Positions 25,018 to 33,848 are shown, numbered from the stretch's first letter. The stretch is DNA of 64,000 nt from Pseudomonas rustica (GCF_018336155.1 NZ_JAGYHF010000010.1:62001-126000); one strand, 5' to 3'. The notes: generated by a model not told the origin, from the sequence alone. Numbers and translations are program-made.

Positions 25018-25683
25018 GTGAAAATATTGAAAATCGGCGTCTGCCTGATGGCGGCCGCGTTGCTGTGCGGCTGTAACCCGCTGATGAGCGCGTCGCTGAA
25101 CAACTTGAAGGCCGCGGTCGTCGGCCCGGATGAAGTCGAGGTGACGCCCGCCGAAGTGGCCGGGGTCAATTACCCGCAACTCAAACTGACCACACCGTCC
25201 GGCTCCGGCGTTTTGGCGCTGGTGCGCGAGCGCGAGGATCTGCAATTCTGGGTCGCTTCCGGCAAACAAGTGTTGTTGCTGCGCGATGGCCTCGCCGTGC
25301 GCAGCATTGGCCTCGGTCTGGAAGGCGATCTCGATGGCACACGCCTGGCTGACAACTCGCCGTTCAAACGAGGCCTGCATCAAGTGCCGGATGGTTTTAC
25401 CACGCGGCGCTGGATCGATCTCTACAAGGGCCAGGAAGTGGGGGTGATCGTCAACAGTCGCTTCACCCGCCGCGCCACTGAAACCCTGACCATTCTGGAC
25501 AAGGACTACGCCGTGCTGCGTGTCGACGAGCAGATTGATGCGCCGGCCATTGGTCTCAGTGCGACCAACCGTTATTGGGTCGATCCGCGTGACGGTTTCA
25601 TCGTGCAGAGCGAGCAGCAACTCACTTCGCAACTGCGTGTGAAGCTCGTGCAACTGACCCCTGATCGCAGGCATTTGCCGTGA
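25018..25683 (+). CDS. yjbF: YjbF/GfcB family lipoprotein
   Basis: A 221-residue periplasmic lipoprotein; the lipobox is LLCGC (Cys about residue 19), and the start is GTG at 25018. The body is beta-rich and matches the YjbF/GfcB family (group 4 capsule assembly), with the conserved stretches LQFWVASGKQVLLLRDGLAVRSIGLG split here as LQFWVASGKQVLL and RDGLAVRSIGLG, and RYWVDPRDGFIVQSEQ near the end. Its stop overlaps the next start (GTGA). Members are needed for export of group 4 capsule or Yjb polymer, but the biochemical role is unknown. Confidence 0.82.
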   Translation: MKILKIGVCLMAAALLCGCNPLMSASLNNLKAAVVGPDEVEVTPAEVAGVNYPQLKLTTPSGSGVLALVREREDLQFWVASGKQVLLLRDGLAVRSIGLGLEGDLDGTRLADNSPFKRGLHQVPDGFTTRRWIDLYKGQEVGVIVNSRFTRRATETLTILDKDYAVLRVDEQIDAPAIGLSATNRYWVDPRDGFIVQSEQQLTSQLRVKLVQLTPDRRHLP

Positions 25684-26441
25684 AGCGCCTGAGGGTTTTT
25701 TCCGCTTTTTTGCTGTTGATCGCCAGTGCGAGTCAGGCCGCCGTCATTGTCAGCGGCGATGTCGCCAACCCGGGCCCGGTCGAGTTGCCGGCGGGTGGGC
25801 GTTTGCTCGATGTGATCAGCGTTGCCGTTCCGAATGCCGAAGGTTATTGGCTGGCGGGCGGCTTGCTGCGCCAATCGCTGATCGAGCAGCAGACGCGGCT
25901 GAAGGTCGGCGTGCTGTTCGATCTCGATGTGCTGCGGCGCATGGCGTTGCTCTTCGACAGACCGAGCCGGGCGGCGCTGGCGCAGCGTGTTGCCGACGAG
26001 GTTCGGCAGATGCCGGTGACCGGGCGGCAGATTGCCGATCTCGATCCTGTGGCGCTGGAAGTCGGCTTCGCCCGCAACATCCGTCTCGACGATGGCGATC
26101 GGCTGATCTACCCGACACGCGTCGATGAGGTGGAAGTGGTCGGTGCTGTCGACGCGCCGTGTCACCTGCCGTATCAGCCGTTGCAGGAAGCTCGCGAGTA
26201 CCTGCAAGGCTGTGCGATTTCCAGCGATGCCGAGGCCGATTATCTGTGGCTGATCCAGCCCAATGGCGCTTCGCAGCGCGTCGGTATTGCGCATTGGAAT
26301 CGCGAGTCCGGGCACTTTCCCGTGGCCGGCAGCAAGATTCTGGTGCCGCTGAAAAATGATGATCTTGATCCGCCTATCCCTGAGCTGAATCAGCAGTTGG
26401 CCGAATTTATTGCCACGCAGCTGGCCGAGGTGGTTCGTTGA
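25680..26441 (+). CDS. yjbG: YjbG/GfcC family periplasmic protein
   Basis: A 253-residue exported protein with signal peptide to about residue 21 (LLIASASQA). Starting at VIVSGDVANPGPVEL it has an SLBB-like beta-grasp segment, and a second similar segment follows at VEVVGAVDAPCHLPYQPLQ, the two-domain build of GfcC. The start is GTG, overlapping yjbF, and its own stop overlaps the start of yjbH. GfcC was shown to be periplasmic and resembles the SLBB domains of Wza, so it may contact the export channel. Confidence 0.8.
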   Translation: MKRLRVFSAFLLLIASASQAAVIVSGDVANPGPVELPAGGRLLDVISVAVPNAEGYWLAGGLLRQSLIEQQTRLKVGVLFDLDVLRRMALLFDRPSRAALAQRVADEVRQMPVTGRQIADLDPVALEVGFARNIRLDDGDRLIYPTRVDEVEVVGAVDAPCHLPYQPLQEAREYLQGCAISSDAEADYLWLIQPNGASQRVGIAHWNRESGHFPVAGSKILVPLKNDDLDPPIPELNQQLAEFIATQLAEVVR

Positions 26442-28516
26442 AGTTACGTTTTGCAGCTGTGTTGTTATTGCCCTGTGGTCTGGCTCATGCAGAGCCGCGC
26501 ATTACCCAGAATGACTTCGGCGGCGCCGGTCTGTGGCAGACGCCGACCGCACGCATGGCCCCGGCCGGCGAGTTGAGCGTCAATGCCAACCGCACCGATC
26601 CGTACAGCCGCTACAGCGTTTCGTTGCAGCCGCTGGACTGGCTCGAAGGCTCGTTTCGCTATACCGCGATCACCAACCGGCCGTACGGCTCTGAGGCCCT
26701 CAGCGGCAGCCAAAGCTATAAGGATAAGGCGGTCGACGCCAAAGTCCGGCTGTGGCAGGAGAGCCACTGGGCGCCGGAAGTGGCGTTGGGCTTCCGGGAT
26801 ATCGGCGGTACCGGTTTGTTCTCCAGTGAGTTTTTCGTCGCCAACAAACGCTTCGACAATTTTGATTTCAGCGCCGGCATCGCCTGGGGTTACATCGGTA
26901 ATCGCGGCGACTTCGACAACCCGTTGGGCTTCGCCAGTGATCGCTTCAAAACCCGTCCGGAAACCGAAGGCACCGGTGACGTCAACGCGGGTTCGTACTT
27001 TCGTGGTCGGCCTTCGCTGTTCGGCGGTGTGAGCTATCAGACGCCGTGGGATCGCCTCAGTCTGAAGCTCGAATACGAAGGCAACGATTACAAGAACGAG
27101 CCGAAGGACAACGAGATCAAACAGGACTCGCCGATCAACCTCGGCGCAGTGTTCAAAGTCACTGATTCGATCGACCTCAGCGCGGCGTGGGAGCGCGGTA
27201 ATACGGCGATGTTTGGCGTGACTTTTCACACCAATTTCGTCAGCCGCAAAGCGCCGGCGAAGACCTACGACCCGACCCCGGAACCGCTGCCGGCGAAGGC
27301 ACCGACCACGTCGATGGAGCAGGTTGACTGGGCCAACGTCTCGCAGCGCTTGCAGCAGAATGCCGGCTACAAAGTCGAGCGCATTGCCCAGCGCGATTCC
27401 GAGCTGATCGTGTATGGCGAACAGCAGCGTTACTTCCATTCGTCCAAGGCAGTCGGGCGTGCAAGCCGGATTCTCGATAACAGCGTCAACGACGATATCG
27501 ACTGGTTTACCGTGGTCAACAAACGCTACGACCTGCCCCTGGAAGAAACCAGCGTGCCGCGCCAGACCTTCCGCGAAGTGATCAACAACGAGGAACCGCT
27601 GCAGTCGCTGCACCGCACCACCGAGATCAACCCAGCGATGCCACACAACGAGAAAACCCTCTACACCGAAGCGCCGCAGCATTTCAGTTACGGCGTCGGT
27701 CTGGGCTTCAAACAGAACGTCGGCGGCCCGGATGGTTTGCTCTATCAATTCAGTGCCGATGCGGATGCGGAATACCGCTTCAATCGCAACACTTGGTGGA
27801 GCGGTCTGCTCAGCGCCAATCTGGCGAACAACTTCGACAAATTCACCTACGACGCACCGAGCGGATTACCGCGTGTGCGCACGGATTTGCGCCAGTACCT
27901 GACCACCTCCGATGTGACCATGCCGCTGTTCCAGGTCAGCCACGCCGAGCAGTTGGATAAAGACCTCTACGGCATGGTGTACGGCGGTTATCTGGAGTCG
28001 ATGTTTGCCGGTGTGGGCGGGGAGGTGTTATTCCGCCCGACCGGTGAACGCTGGTCGGTGGGCGCGGATCTGAACTGGGTGCGCCAGCGTGATTTTGATC
28101 AGGGTTTGGGTTTGCGTGATTACTCGGTGGTGACCGGGCATATCACCGGCTACACGGATCTGCCGTTTGATACGTTAGCAGCCGTCAGTGTCGGTCGTTA
28201 TCTGGCGGGGGATTGGGGCGGTACGGTGGATATCTCTCGCGAGTTTTTCAACGGCGTGCGCTTTGGTGCGTGGGCGACGATCACCACGGCCAACAGCGCG
28301 GAATACGGTGAAGGTAGCTTCGACAAAGGCCTGTACCTGTCGATCCCGTTCGACGAAATGATGAGCATGTCGACCATGCGCCGCGCCAACCTGGTGTGGG
28401 CCCCGTTGACCCGAGACGGTGGCGCCAGACTGAGCCGCAGCTTCCAGCTGCACTCGATGACGGATAGCCGGGAAGGGGACATGTTCTATCGCAACTTCGA
28501 GAAAATCACCGAGTAA
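26438..28516 (+). CDS. yjbH: YjbH/GfcD family outer-membrane beta-barrel protein
   Basis: A 692-residue outer-membrane protein with signal peptide to about residue 18. The family start ITQNDFGGAGLWQTPTARM is present, and the rest alternates aromatic and polar residues as in long beta-barrels, with a periplasmic-like segment in the middle (about residues 280-400). YjbH/GfcD proteins are predicted to form paired barrels for polysaccharide secretion. The start is TTG at 26438, overlapping the yjbG stop. It ends the unit; a tandem REP array follows. Confidence 0.85.
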   Translation: MKLRFAAVLLLPCGLAHAEPRITQNDFGGAGLWQTPTARMAPAGELSVNANRTDPYSRYSVSLQPLDWLEGSFRYTAITNRPYGSEALSGSQSYKDKAVDAKVRLWQESHWAPEVALGFRDIGGTGLFSSEFFVANKRFDNFDFSAGIAWGYIGNRGDFDNPLGFASDRFKTRPETEGTGDVNAGSYFRGRPSLFGGVSYQTPWDRLSLKLEYEGNDYKNEPKDNEIKQDSPINLGAVFKVTDSIDLSAAWERGNTAMFGVTFHTNFVSRKAPAKTYDPTPEPLPAKAPTTSMEQVDWANVSQRLQQNAGYKVERIAQRDSELIVYGEQQRYFHSSKAVGRASRILDNSVNDDIDWFTVVNKRYDLPLEETSVPRQTFREVINNEEPLQSLHRTTEINPAMPHNEKTLYTEAPQHFSYGVGLGFKQNVGGPDGLLYQFSADADAEYRFNRNTWWSGLLSANLANNFDKFTYDAPSGLPRVRTDLRQYLTTSDVTMPLFQVSHAEQLDKDLYGMVYGGYLESMFAGVGGEVLFRPTGERWSVGADLNWVRQRDFDQGLGLRDYSVVTGHITGYTDLPFDTLAAVSVGRYLAGDWGGTVDISREFFNGVRFGAWATITTANSAEYGEGSFDKGLYLSIPFDEMMSMSTMRRANLVWAPLTRDGGARLSRSFQLHSMTDSREGDMFYRNFEKITE

Positions 28517-28527
28517 CCCGTGATCTT

Positions 28528-28889
28528 TGTGGGAGCAGAGTTTGCTCGCGAAGGCGTCCGCACATCCAGCACCGATGTTGCCTGACCCACCGCTTTCGCG
28601 AGCAAGCTCACTCCCACAATGATCTGTGGCATTCCCACTATCCCGTGATCAACACAAATCCCCTGTTGGAGCCGAGCTTGCTCGCGAAGGCGTCGGCACA
28701 TTCAACATTGATGTTGCCTGACTCACCGCTTTCGCGAGCAAGCCCGCTCCCACACTGATTTGGGGTATTCCCACTATCCCGAGACCAACACAAATCCCCT
28801 GTGGGAGCGGGCTTGCTCGCGAAGGCGTCGGCCCATTCAACATTGATGTCGCCTGAATCACCGCTTTCGCGAGCAAGCCCGCTCCCACA
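28528..28889. repeat. Tandem triplicate of a REP pair (136-bp period)
   Basis: Three REPINs of the GCTCGCGA class start at 28528, 28664 and 28800. Each has a right arm about 65 bases further on, and the linkers repeat ATTCCCACTATCCCG. The exact spacing shows duplication of the whole pair plus linker. It fills the gap between convergent yjbH and wcaJ. Confidence 0.9.
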
Positions 28890-28940
28890 AGGGATATTGG
28901 CCGAACCGAAAATCCCGATTCCAGCCCAAATCCCAGACAC

Positions 28941-28962
28941 AAAAAAGGGGACTTTCGTCCCC
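28941..28962 (-). terminator. Terminator after wcaJ
   Basis: On the minus strand GGGGAC-GAAA-GTCCCC is followed by TTTTTT, just beyond the wcaJ stop. Confidence 0.88.
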
Positions 28963-28982
28963 GTGCATTTGCGCAACCGGCC

Positions 28983-30377
28983 TCAGTAAATATCCTTCGA
29001 CAACAACGTAAACGGTGTCTTCACCAGGATCTTCAGATCCAGCCACAACGACCAGCTGTTGATGTACTGCAGGTCAATCTCGACACGCTTCTGCATCTTG
29101 TCGATCGTGTCCGTCTCGCCCCGGCAGCCGCTGATTTGTGCGAGCCCGGTGATCCCCGGTTTAATCCGGTGGCGTGCCATGTACGCGAGGATTTTCCCCG
29201 AGTAGAAGTGGTTGTGCGCCACCGCATGTGGACGCGGCCCGACCAGTGCCATATGCCCTTGCAGCACGTTGAACAGCTGCGGCAATTCATCCAGCGAGGT
29301 GCGACGGATAAAGCGTCCAACCGCAGTAATGCGCGAGTCGTTACGGCTGGCCTGTTTCACTTCGCGGTCGTCGTGCACGCTCATCGAGCGGAATTTCCAG
29401 ACCTTGATCACCTTGCCGTTCCAGCCATGGCGATCCTGCTTGAAAAACACCGGCCCCGGCGAGTTGAGCTTTACCGCCAGCGCGATGATCAGCAGGATCG
29501 GGCTCAACGCGATGATCGCCAGCAACGCCACGGTTTTTTCAACCAGACTTTTGCTCAACGCAGCGGTAGGGCGACTGGTCAGCGGGCTTTCGTTCAAGTA
29601 GATCGCCGGCAGACCATCCACCACTTTTACCGAGTGATTGAGCAGCGTCAGCGCGTTCAGATCCGGCACCCAGACCACATCAACGTTGGCGCCGAGCAAA
29701 TCGACATACATCGCCTCGATCTGCGCCGCTTCGCACAGCGGCAGCGTGATGTACAAACGGCGGATGTCGTGTGCTTCGATCAGCTCCAGCAATTGCTCCT
29801 GAGCGCCAACGACGCGCGGTGCATCCGAGGCCAGAGCGGGCAGGGTGCCGTTGCTCACCAGTCCCACCAGCGGCAGGTTTTCCGAGAGGCTGAGCTTCTT
29901 CGCCAAGCCCAGCGCCAGTTCGCCAGTGCCAACGATCAGCGTCTTGTGCTCACTTTTACGCGAGCGCTGGTAGTACTTCGAAAACGCATGCAACGGTGCG
30001 TACAAAAACGCCTGACCGAGGAAGCCGTACACGGCCCAGCTCAGAATCACCTGCCGCGAAAACAACTCGTCGGCCTGGCAGACAAACGCGATGCAGGCCA
30101 GCGCTGCCATGGTCATCGACCAACCCATGAACAACCGACCCAACCCGGTCAGGTAGTTGTCGCGTTTGCGATAAACACCGCTAAACGTATAAGCCGGCAC
30201 CGAAGCCAAAACCGCCAGGGTTGCGCACATCCGGTAATAGAACGCGACGCTTCCTGTGTGCTGTTCAGCCAGTACGAACAACAGCGTTACAACGAAGCCC
30301 TGCGCCAGCGCCCATTGGCCCCAAAAGGTCAGTCCCTTGAGGCCCGTGCTTCGATTGATACTAAGAGAAAGATCCAT
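28983..30377 (-). CDS. wcaJ: Undecaprenyl-phosphate glucose phosphotransferase (WcaJ type)
   Basis: Inner-membrane initiating enzyme of 464 residues, the length of E. coli WcaJ, that moves glucose 1-phosphate from UDP-glucose to undecaprenyl phosphate. It has four N-terminal membrane helices (residues ~20-140), a CoA-binding-like middle domain, a further membrane hairpin near 280-300, and the C-terminal catalytic bacterial sugar transferase domain: VFFKQDRHGWNGKVIKVWKF, RRTSLDELPQLFNVLQG and VGPRPHAVAHN. I chose ATG 30377, with GGGGAT upstream, over one eight codons further out. It fixes glucose as the probable first sugar of the repeat unit. Confidence 0.93.
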   Translation of the reverse strand: MDLSLSINRSTGLKGLTFWGQWALAQGFVVTLLFVLAEQHTGSVAFYYRMCATLAVLASVPAYTFSGVYRKRDNYLTGLGRLFMGWSMTMAALACIAFVCQADELFSRQVILSWAVYGFLGQAFLYAPLHAFSKYYQRSRKSEHKTLIVGTGELALGLAKKLSLSENLPLVGLVSNGTLPALASDAPRVVGAQEQLLELIEAHDIRRLYITLPLCEAAQIEAMYVDLLGANVDVVWVPDLNALTLLNHSVKVVDGLPAIYLNESPLTSRPTAALSKSLVEKTVALLAIIALSPILLIIALAVKLNSPGPVFFKQDRHGWNGKVIKVWKFRSMSVHDDREVKQASRNDSRITAVGRFIRRTSLDELPQLFNVLQGHMALVGPRPHAVAHNHFYSGKILAYMARHRIKPGITGLAQISGCRGETDTIDKMQKRVEIDLQYINSWSLWLDLKILVKTPFTLLSKDIY

Positions 30378-30543
30378 ACGATATCCCCAAAAGACGTCCA
30401 TTCAGGTTTCAACAGTTGAAATCCGAGTTGTTAAACAGGCTTATTGTTTTTGTTGTAGCGAGTGTCCTGAGGTAACAACGCCGATAGGTCGAACTGTCGT
30501 CAGTCAATAGACTAAGTTATTGGCGATAAGGGTGTCTGACGAG

Positions 30544-30599
30544 TTCTAACAAGATGGCACAGTGCCAACTTTTAAATATTTAAAAGCTGATTGTTAGAA
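30544..30599. promoter_or_regulatory. Nested palindromes upstream of wcaJ
   Basis: Outer inverted repeat TTCTAACAA (30544-30552) / TTGTTAGAA (30591-30599) encloses TGGCACAGTGCCA (30555-30567) and CTTTTAAATATTTAAAAG (30569-30586). This lies about 170-220 bases before the wcaJ start, in a 389-bp AT-rich gap between wcaJ and the next regulator gene. The rest of that gap shows nothing clear. Probably a regulator-binding region. Confidence 0.55.
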
Positions 30600-30766
30600 A
30601 AGGTCGAATAGCAGGGGGTGAATAAAGGATGTCGTATTTGTTACTGTTGGAGGGGTGGAGGCAGGGAGTGTTAATTAAAGGAGGGAGTTGAAACCAAACA
30701 GAGTGCTCTTGTTGTTTTTGTAATCGCACTTTTATCTGTTTATCTGGTCTGGGCGGTCGGCTGTGT

Positions 30767-31417
30767 TTAGGCGACGACTTCCTGGATGAGGCAATAACCA
30801 CGGTTTCTGACCGCGCGGAACAGTCGTTCACCCTTACTGGCCATTTTGAACTTGTCTTGCAGGCGGCTCAGGCACATCTCCAGACCGCGATATTGCTCCG
30901 GCTCTCGGCCGATGCTCAGAATCAACTCGTCTCGACTGACAACCCGTTCTTCATGGCTGAGCATTTTTTTGACCAGTGCTGTTTCAAGTCCGGTGAGACT
31001 GATCTCGACATCGTCTTTGACGAGTGCGCCTTGATCGTTGTCCAGATGCCAGGTTTCGTTGCCAGGCGTATCGTCAGCATTGGCGGGAATTAGCTCGCCG
31101 GTTACCGATGGATTGCTCTGAAAGGGATTAGCGATTTGCGCGGCTCGCCATTCGGATTCGAGGGTGGCGATGATTTTCTGGGTGTCATATTCAATCGTGC
31201 GTGCGACGTTCTTTCGACTAACGCTTGGGTATGTGAACTCCATCACAGTCGGGGCGGAAGAGGGCGAAGCGGAGCCTTCAATAAACATTTGTGCCTGAGA
31301 CGTGCCAAATGAATTGAAGCGTTCACTGGACAGAATGCTTTCCAGTTCACGTTGCGACGTTGTGCTATTAGTCACGACAACAAAATATTTTCTTGGGAGG
31401 GTTGTACTAGTTTCCAT
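30767..31417 (-). CDS. Winged-helix transcriptional regulator without receiver domain
   Basis: A 216-residue protein. The C-terminal ~95 residues are an OmpR/PhoB-type winged helix: a beta-strand start VEISLTGLETALVKKMLS, DELILSIGREPEQYRGLEMC as the middle helices, recognition-helix region LSRLQDKFKM, and the wing FRAVRNRGYCLI. The first ~110 residues show no receiver, membrane segment or known sensor domain. The start at 31417 has GGAGAGAG 5-12 bases upstream. It sits next to wcaJ inside the polymer locus and beside a second winged-helix gene, so it probably regulates the locus. Confidence 0.75.
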   Translation of the reverse strand: METSTTLPRKYFVVVTNSTTSQRELESILSSERFNSFGTSQAQMFIEGSASPSSAPTVMEFTYPSVSRKNVARTIEYDTQKIIATLESEWRAAQIANPFQSNPSVTGELIPANADDTPGNETWHLDNDQGALVKDDVEISLTGLETALVKKMLSHEERVVSRDELILSIGREPEQYRGLEMCLSRLQDKFKMASKGERLFRAVRNRGYCLIQEVVA

Positions 31418-31696
31418 GTCTCTCTCCTGAATACACACCAAAATTGGCTAAAAAGGGTCAATCGGCAGGCGAGCAATGACTTCCTCGGAAGTAATCGATA
31501 GGCAGGGTCTGGGCCCAATGATGGCCCTCGATAAGTTCCACTCGATCTGCTGCTATGTTATGGAGTTATTGTTATGGTTAGTGTTGTCGCGCTCATTCAG
31601 TCGCTGGATTTCTAATAGGCGTGCAGTACAGATAAAACGATAGCGTTGCATGGGACGATCCTTCGTACGTATGCAAAAGGGATGGCTGCCCTTGAG

Positions 31697-32518
31697 TCAG
31701 GCAGTCGATATCAGACCCCGCAGCAGGCGATAGCCATGGCCGCGGATGCTCTGAATCGCGTTGGTACCATACATGTCCTTGATTTTTCCACGCAAGCGGC
31801 TGATCGATTTCTCCAGCGCTCGAGGGTCGTAGAAATTGGGGTTGAGGCCCATGATGTTGGCAATTTCATCATGGCTCAGAATGTGGTTATGAGTTTGCGC
31901 AAAGGCTTCGAGGATCTTCATTTCGGCAAACGAGATATCAAGTTTCTGGCGGGAGCCCATCAGGCAAATGCGCGTCGGGTCGAGTGTCAGATTGATATCG
32001 CGTTGCCACTCTTCACTGTTGAAGAACTCGGCAAGCAACTCGGCGCTGTCCTCAGAGAGGGTATTGAGTTTGATACAAAAGTCAGCGCCGGCCAGAAAAT
32101 ACTTGATCTTGTTGAAGGCGCCGCGCCCAGTGATCACTGCGCAAATGATCGGTTTCAAGTTGTCGCTGCGAACGCTTTGCACCAGCGCAAGATTGTCTTC
32201 GAGGGCCTGAGGGCTGTCGATGACCAGGAAAATGGCGCGATACCCAGAATAATCATTCTGCAGAAATGAACGAGTGTACGAGTCGACCTCTAGTGCCATA
32301 TCGCTACGCACATGCCTGGCCACCAGCGTTCTAAAATGTTCGGCCACGCCACGGGTACGACCCAAAGTGAGAACACCGGGGTCGTCGTTTTGCGGGCGCG
32401 GACTTCTAGTCGCTAAGTTCCCAGAGAGCATCATGCATTGACTCGAATTAAGTGCTGACATCGGGATGTTAAAGCACCGGTTCTCATCTGTGACTGACAA
32501 TTGGTAACATTCACGCAC
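31697..32518 (-). CDS. Atypical OmpR-type response regulator with degenerate receiver
   Basis: About 273 residues with a receiver-like domain (roughly residues 45-165) and an OmpR-type winged helix at the C terminus, ending in IQSIRGHGYRLLRG. The receiver keeps an Asp in FLVIDSPQ, the Thr region CAVITGRG and GADFCIKL, but the N-terminal acidic pair for Mg is missing and the Pro after Lys is Leu. Phosphorylation in the usual way is doubtful and no kinase gene is nearby. The start is uncertain: GTG 32518 gives the full length, and an ATG 19 codons later is possible. Likely partner or rival of the regulator at 30767. Confidence 0.72.
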   Translation of the reverse strand: MRECYQLSVTDENRCFNIPMSALNSSQCMMLSGNLATRSPRPQNDDPGVLTLGRTRGVAEHFRTLVARHVRSDMALEVDSYTRSFLQNDYSGYRAIFLVIDSPQALEDNLALVQSVRSDNLKPIICAVITGRGAFNKIKYFLAGADFCIKLNTLSEDSAELLAEFFNSEEWQRDINLTLDPTRICLMGSRQKLDISFAEMKILEAFAQTHNHILSHDEIANIMGLNPNFYDPRALEKSISRLRGKIKDMYGTNAIQSIRGHGYRLLRGLISTA

Positions 32519-33006
32519 TTTTTAGACGTGGCTCCCGAGTTTTCTAACAATAATTAAGCTTTTCAAGCTTTTAGTTGATTTTGTCAGGTAGGTGAACTAG
32601 CACTTAGATGGTGGCGATATGCAATGGTGCCACTATTTTGAATCGCTGGCCATCGCTTTGTTAATGTCCAATTGCCATTGTTTGGCCATCTGCGTGAATG
32701 TGAGATTCATCACACTTTATTGGCTGGACTAACTTTTTGCCACTAAGCCCCTAAATATTGTCTGCGTAGTTCGTCGTCCGACGATTACTAACATGGCTTG
32801 AGTGTGGCATTTCATTAGACCTATTCTTTCGGGATCAAAAGATCGCAGCCTTCGGCAGCTCCTACAGGGGAATGCATTTCAAATGTAGGAGCTGGCGAAG
32901 GCTGCGATCTTTTGATCTTTCATTTTGGCCAATTGTTTAATTGCAGATACTCAAGCCCTGAGTGTTATTACCCGGTCGCTCACACGAGCGCTCTGACGGA
33001 GGATTA
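32519..33006. other. 488-bp AT-rich gap between regulator and uppP
   Basis: Contains TTCTAACAA (32542-32550), the element seen upstream of wcaJ, and scattered CACTTAG / CCACTAAG / CCACTATT words that resemble parts of the other locus promoters. A REP pair of the GTAGGAGCTG class lies at 32833-32917. I see no gene; the region probably holds the promoters of the regulator and of uppP. Confidence 0.55.
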
Positions 33007-33840
33007 ATGGATTTCTGGACTTTTTTCCAGGTGTTGATATTGGGTGCGGTAGAAGGCCTGACCGAGTTCTTGCCCATCTCCAGTACCGGCCACCAGATCA
33101 TCGTCGCCGACCTGCTCGACTTTGGTGGCGAACGCGCCATGGCGTTCAACATTATTATTCAACTGGGTGCCATCCTCGCCGTGGTCTGGGAGTTCCGCCC
33201 GAAGGTCTTCGAAATCATCAAAGGCCTGCCCACTGAGCGCAATGCACAACGCTTCACCGTCAACTTACTGATCGCCTTTCTACCCGCCGTTGTACTCGGC
33301 GTGCTGTTCGCCGACACCATCCACCATTACCTGTTTAACCCGATCACCGTCGCCGTGGCGCTGGTGGTGGGGGGCGTGGTGATGCTGTGGGCCGAACAAC
33401 GCAGTCATGTGATCAGCGTCGAGCACGTCGACGACATGCGCTGGTCTGACGCGCTCAAGGTCGGTTTCGTACAGTGCCTGGCGATGATTCCCGGCACCTC
33501 GCGTTCCGGCTCGACCATCATCGGCGGCTTGCTCTTCGGCCTGTCACGCAAAGCCGCTACCGAGTTCTCGTTCTTCCTCGCCATGCCAACCATGGTCGGC
33601 GCCGCCGTGTATTCCGGCTACAAATACCGCGACTTGTTTCAGCCCAACGACCTGCCGGTGTTCGCGCTCGGCTTCATCACCGCGTTCATCTTCGCGATGA
33701 TCGCCGTGCGCGGTTTGCTCAAGTTTATTGCCAACCACAGCTATGCCGCGTTCGCGTGGTATCGGATCGCGTTTGGTTTACTGATTCTGGCGACGTGGGC
33801 GTTTGGTTGGGTCAACTGGACAGCGGCAGCGGCGGGGTGA
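33007..33840 (+). CDS. uppP: Undecaprenyl-diphosphatase
   Basis: Polytopic inner-membrane enzyme of 277 residues (BacA/UppP) that recycles undecaprenyl diphosphate to the monophosphate carrier. Diagnostic motifs are GLTEFLPISSTGHQI near the N terminus and MIPGTSRSGSTIIGG around residue 165. The ATG at 33007 follows GGAGG. Its place at the end of the exopolysaccharide locus is sensible because wcaJ-dependent synthesis consumes the same lipid carrier. It probably also serves peptidoglycan synthesis; whether it is the only copy cannot be told here. Confidence 0.95.
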   Translation: MDFWTFFQVLILGAVEGLTEFLPISSTGHQIIVADLLDFGGERAMAFNIIIQLGAILAVVWEFRPKVFEIIKGLPTERNAQRFTVNLLIAFLPAVVLGVLFADTIHHYLFNPITVAVALVVGGVVMLWAEQRSHVISVEHVDDMRWSDALKVGFVQCLAMIPGTSRSGSTIIGGLLFGLSRKAATEFSFFLAMPTMVGAAVYSGYKYRDLFQPNDLPVFALGFITAFIFAMIAVRGLLKFIANHSYAAFAWYRIAFGLLILATWAFGWVNWTAAAAG

Positions 33841-33848
33841 AGGTCAAG

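Noticed and set aside
28528..28889. Regular repeats as a CRISPR array
   Set aside because: Repeats are REP palindromes with a 136-bp period and similar linkers, and no cas genes are present.
30569..30586. CTTTTAAATATTTAAAAG as a terminator
   Set aside because: It is pure A/T pairing without a GC stem and lies upstream of wcaJ, within other symmetric elements.
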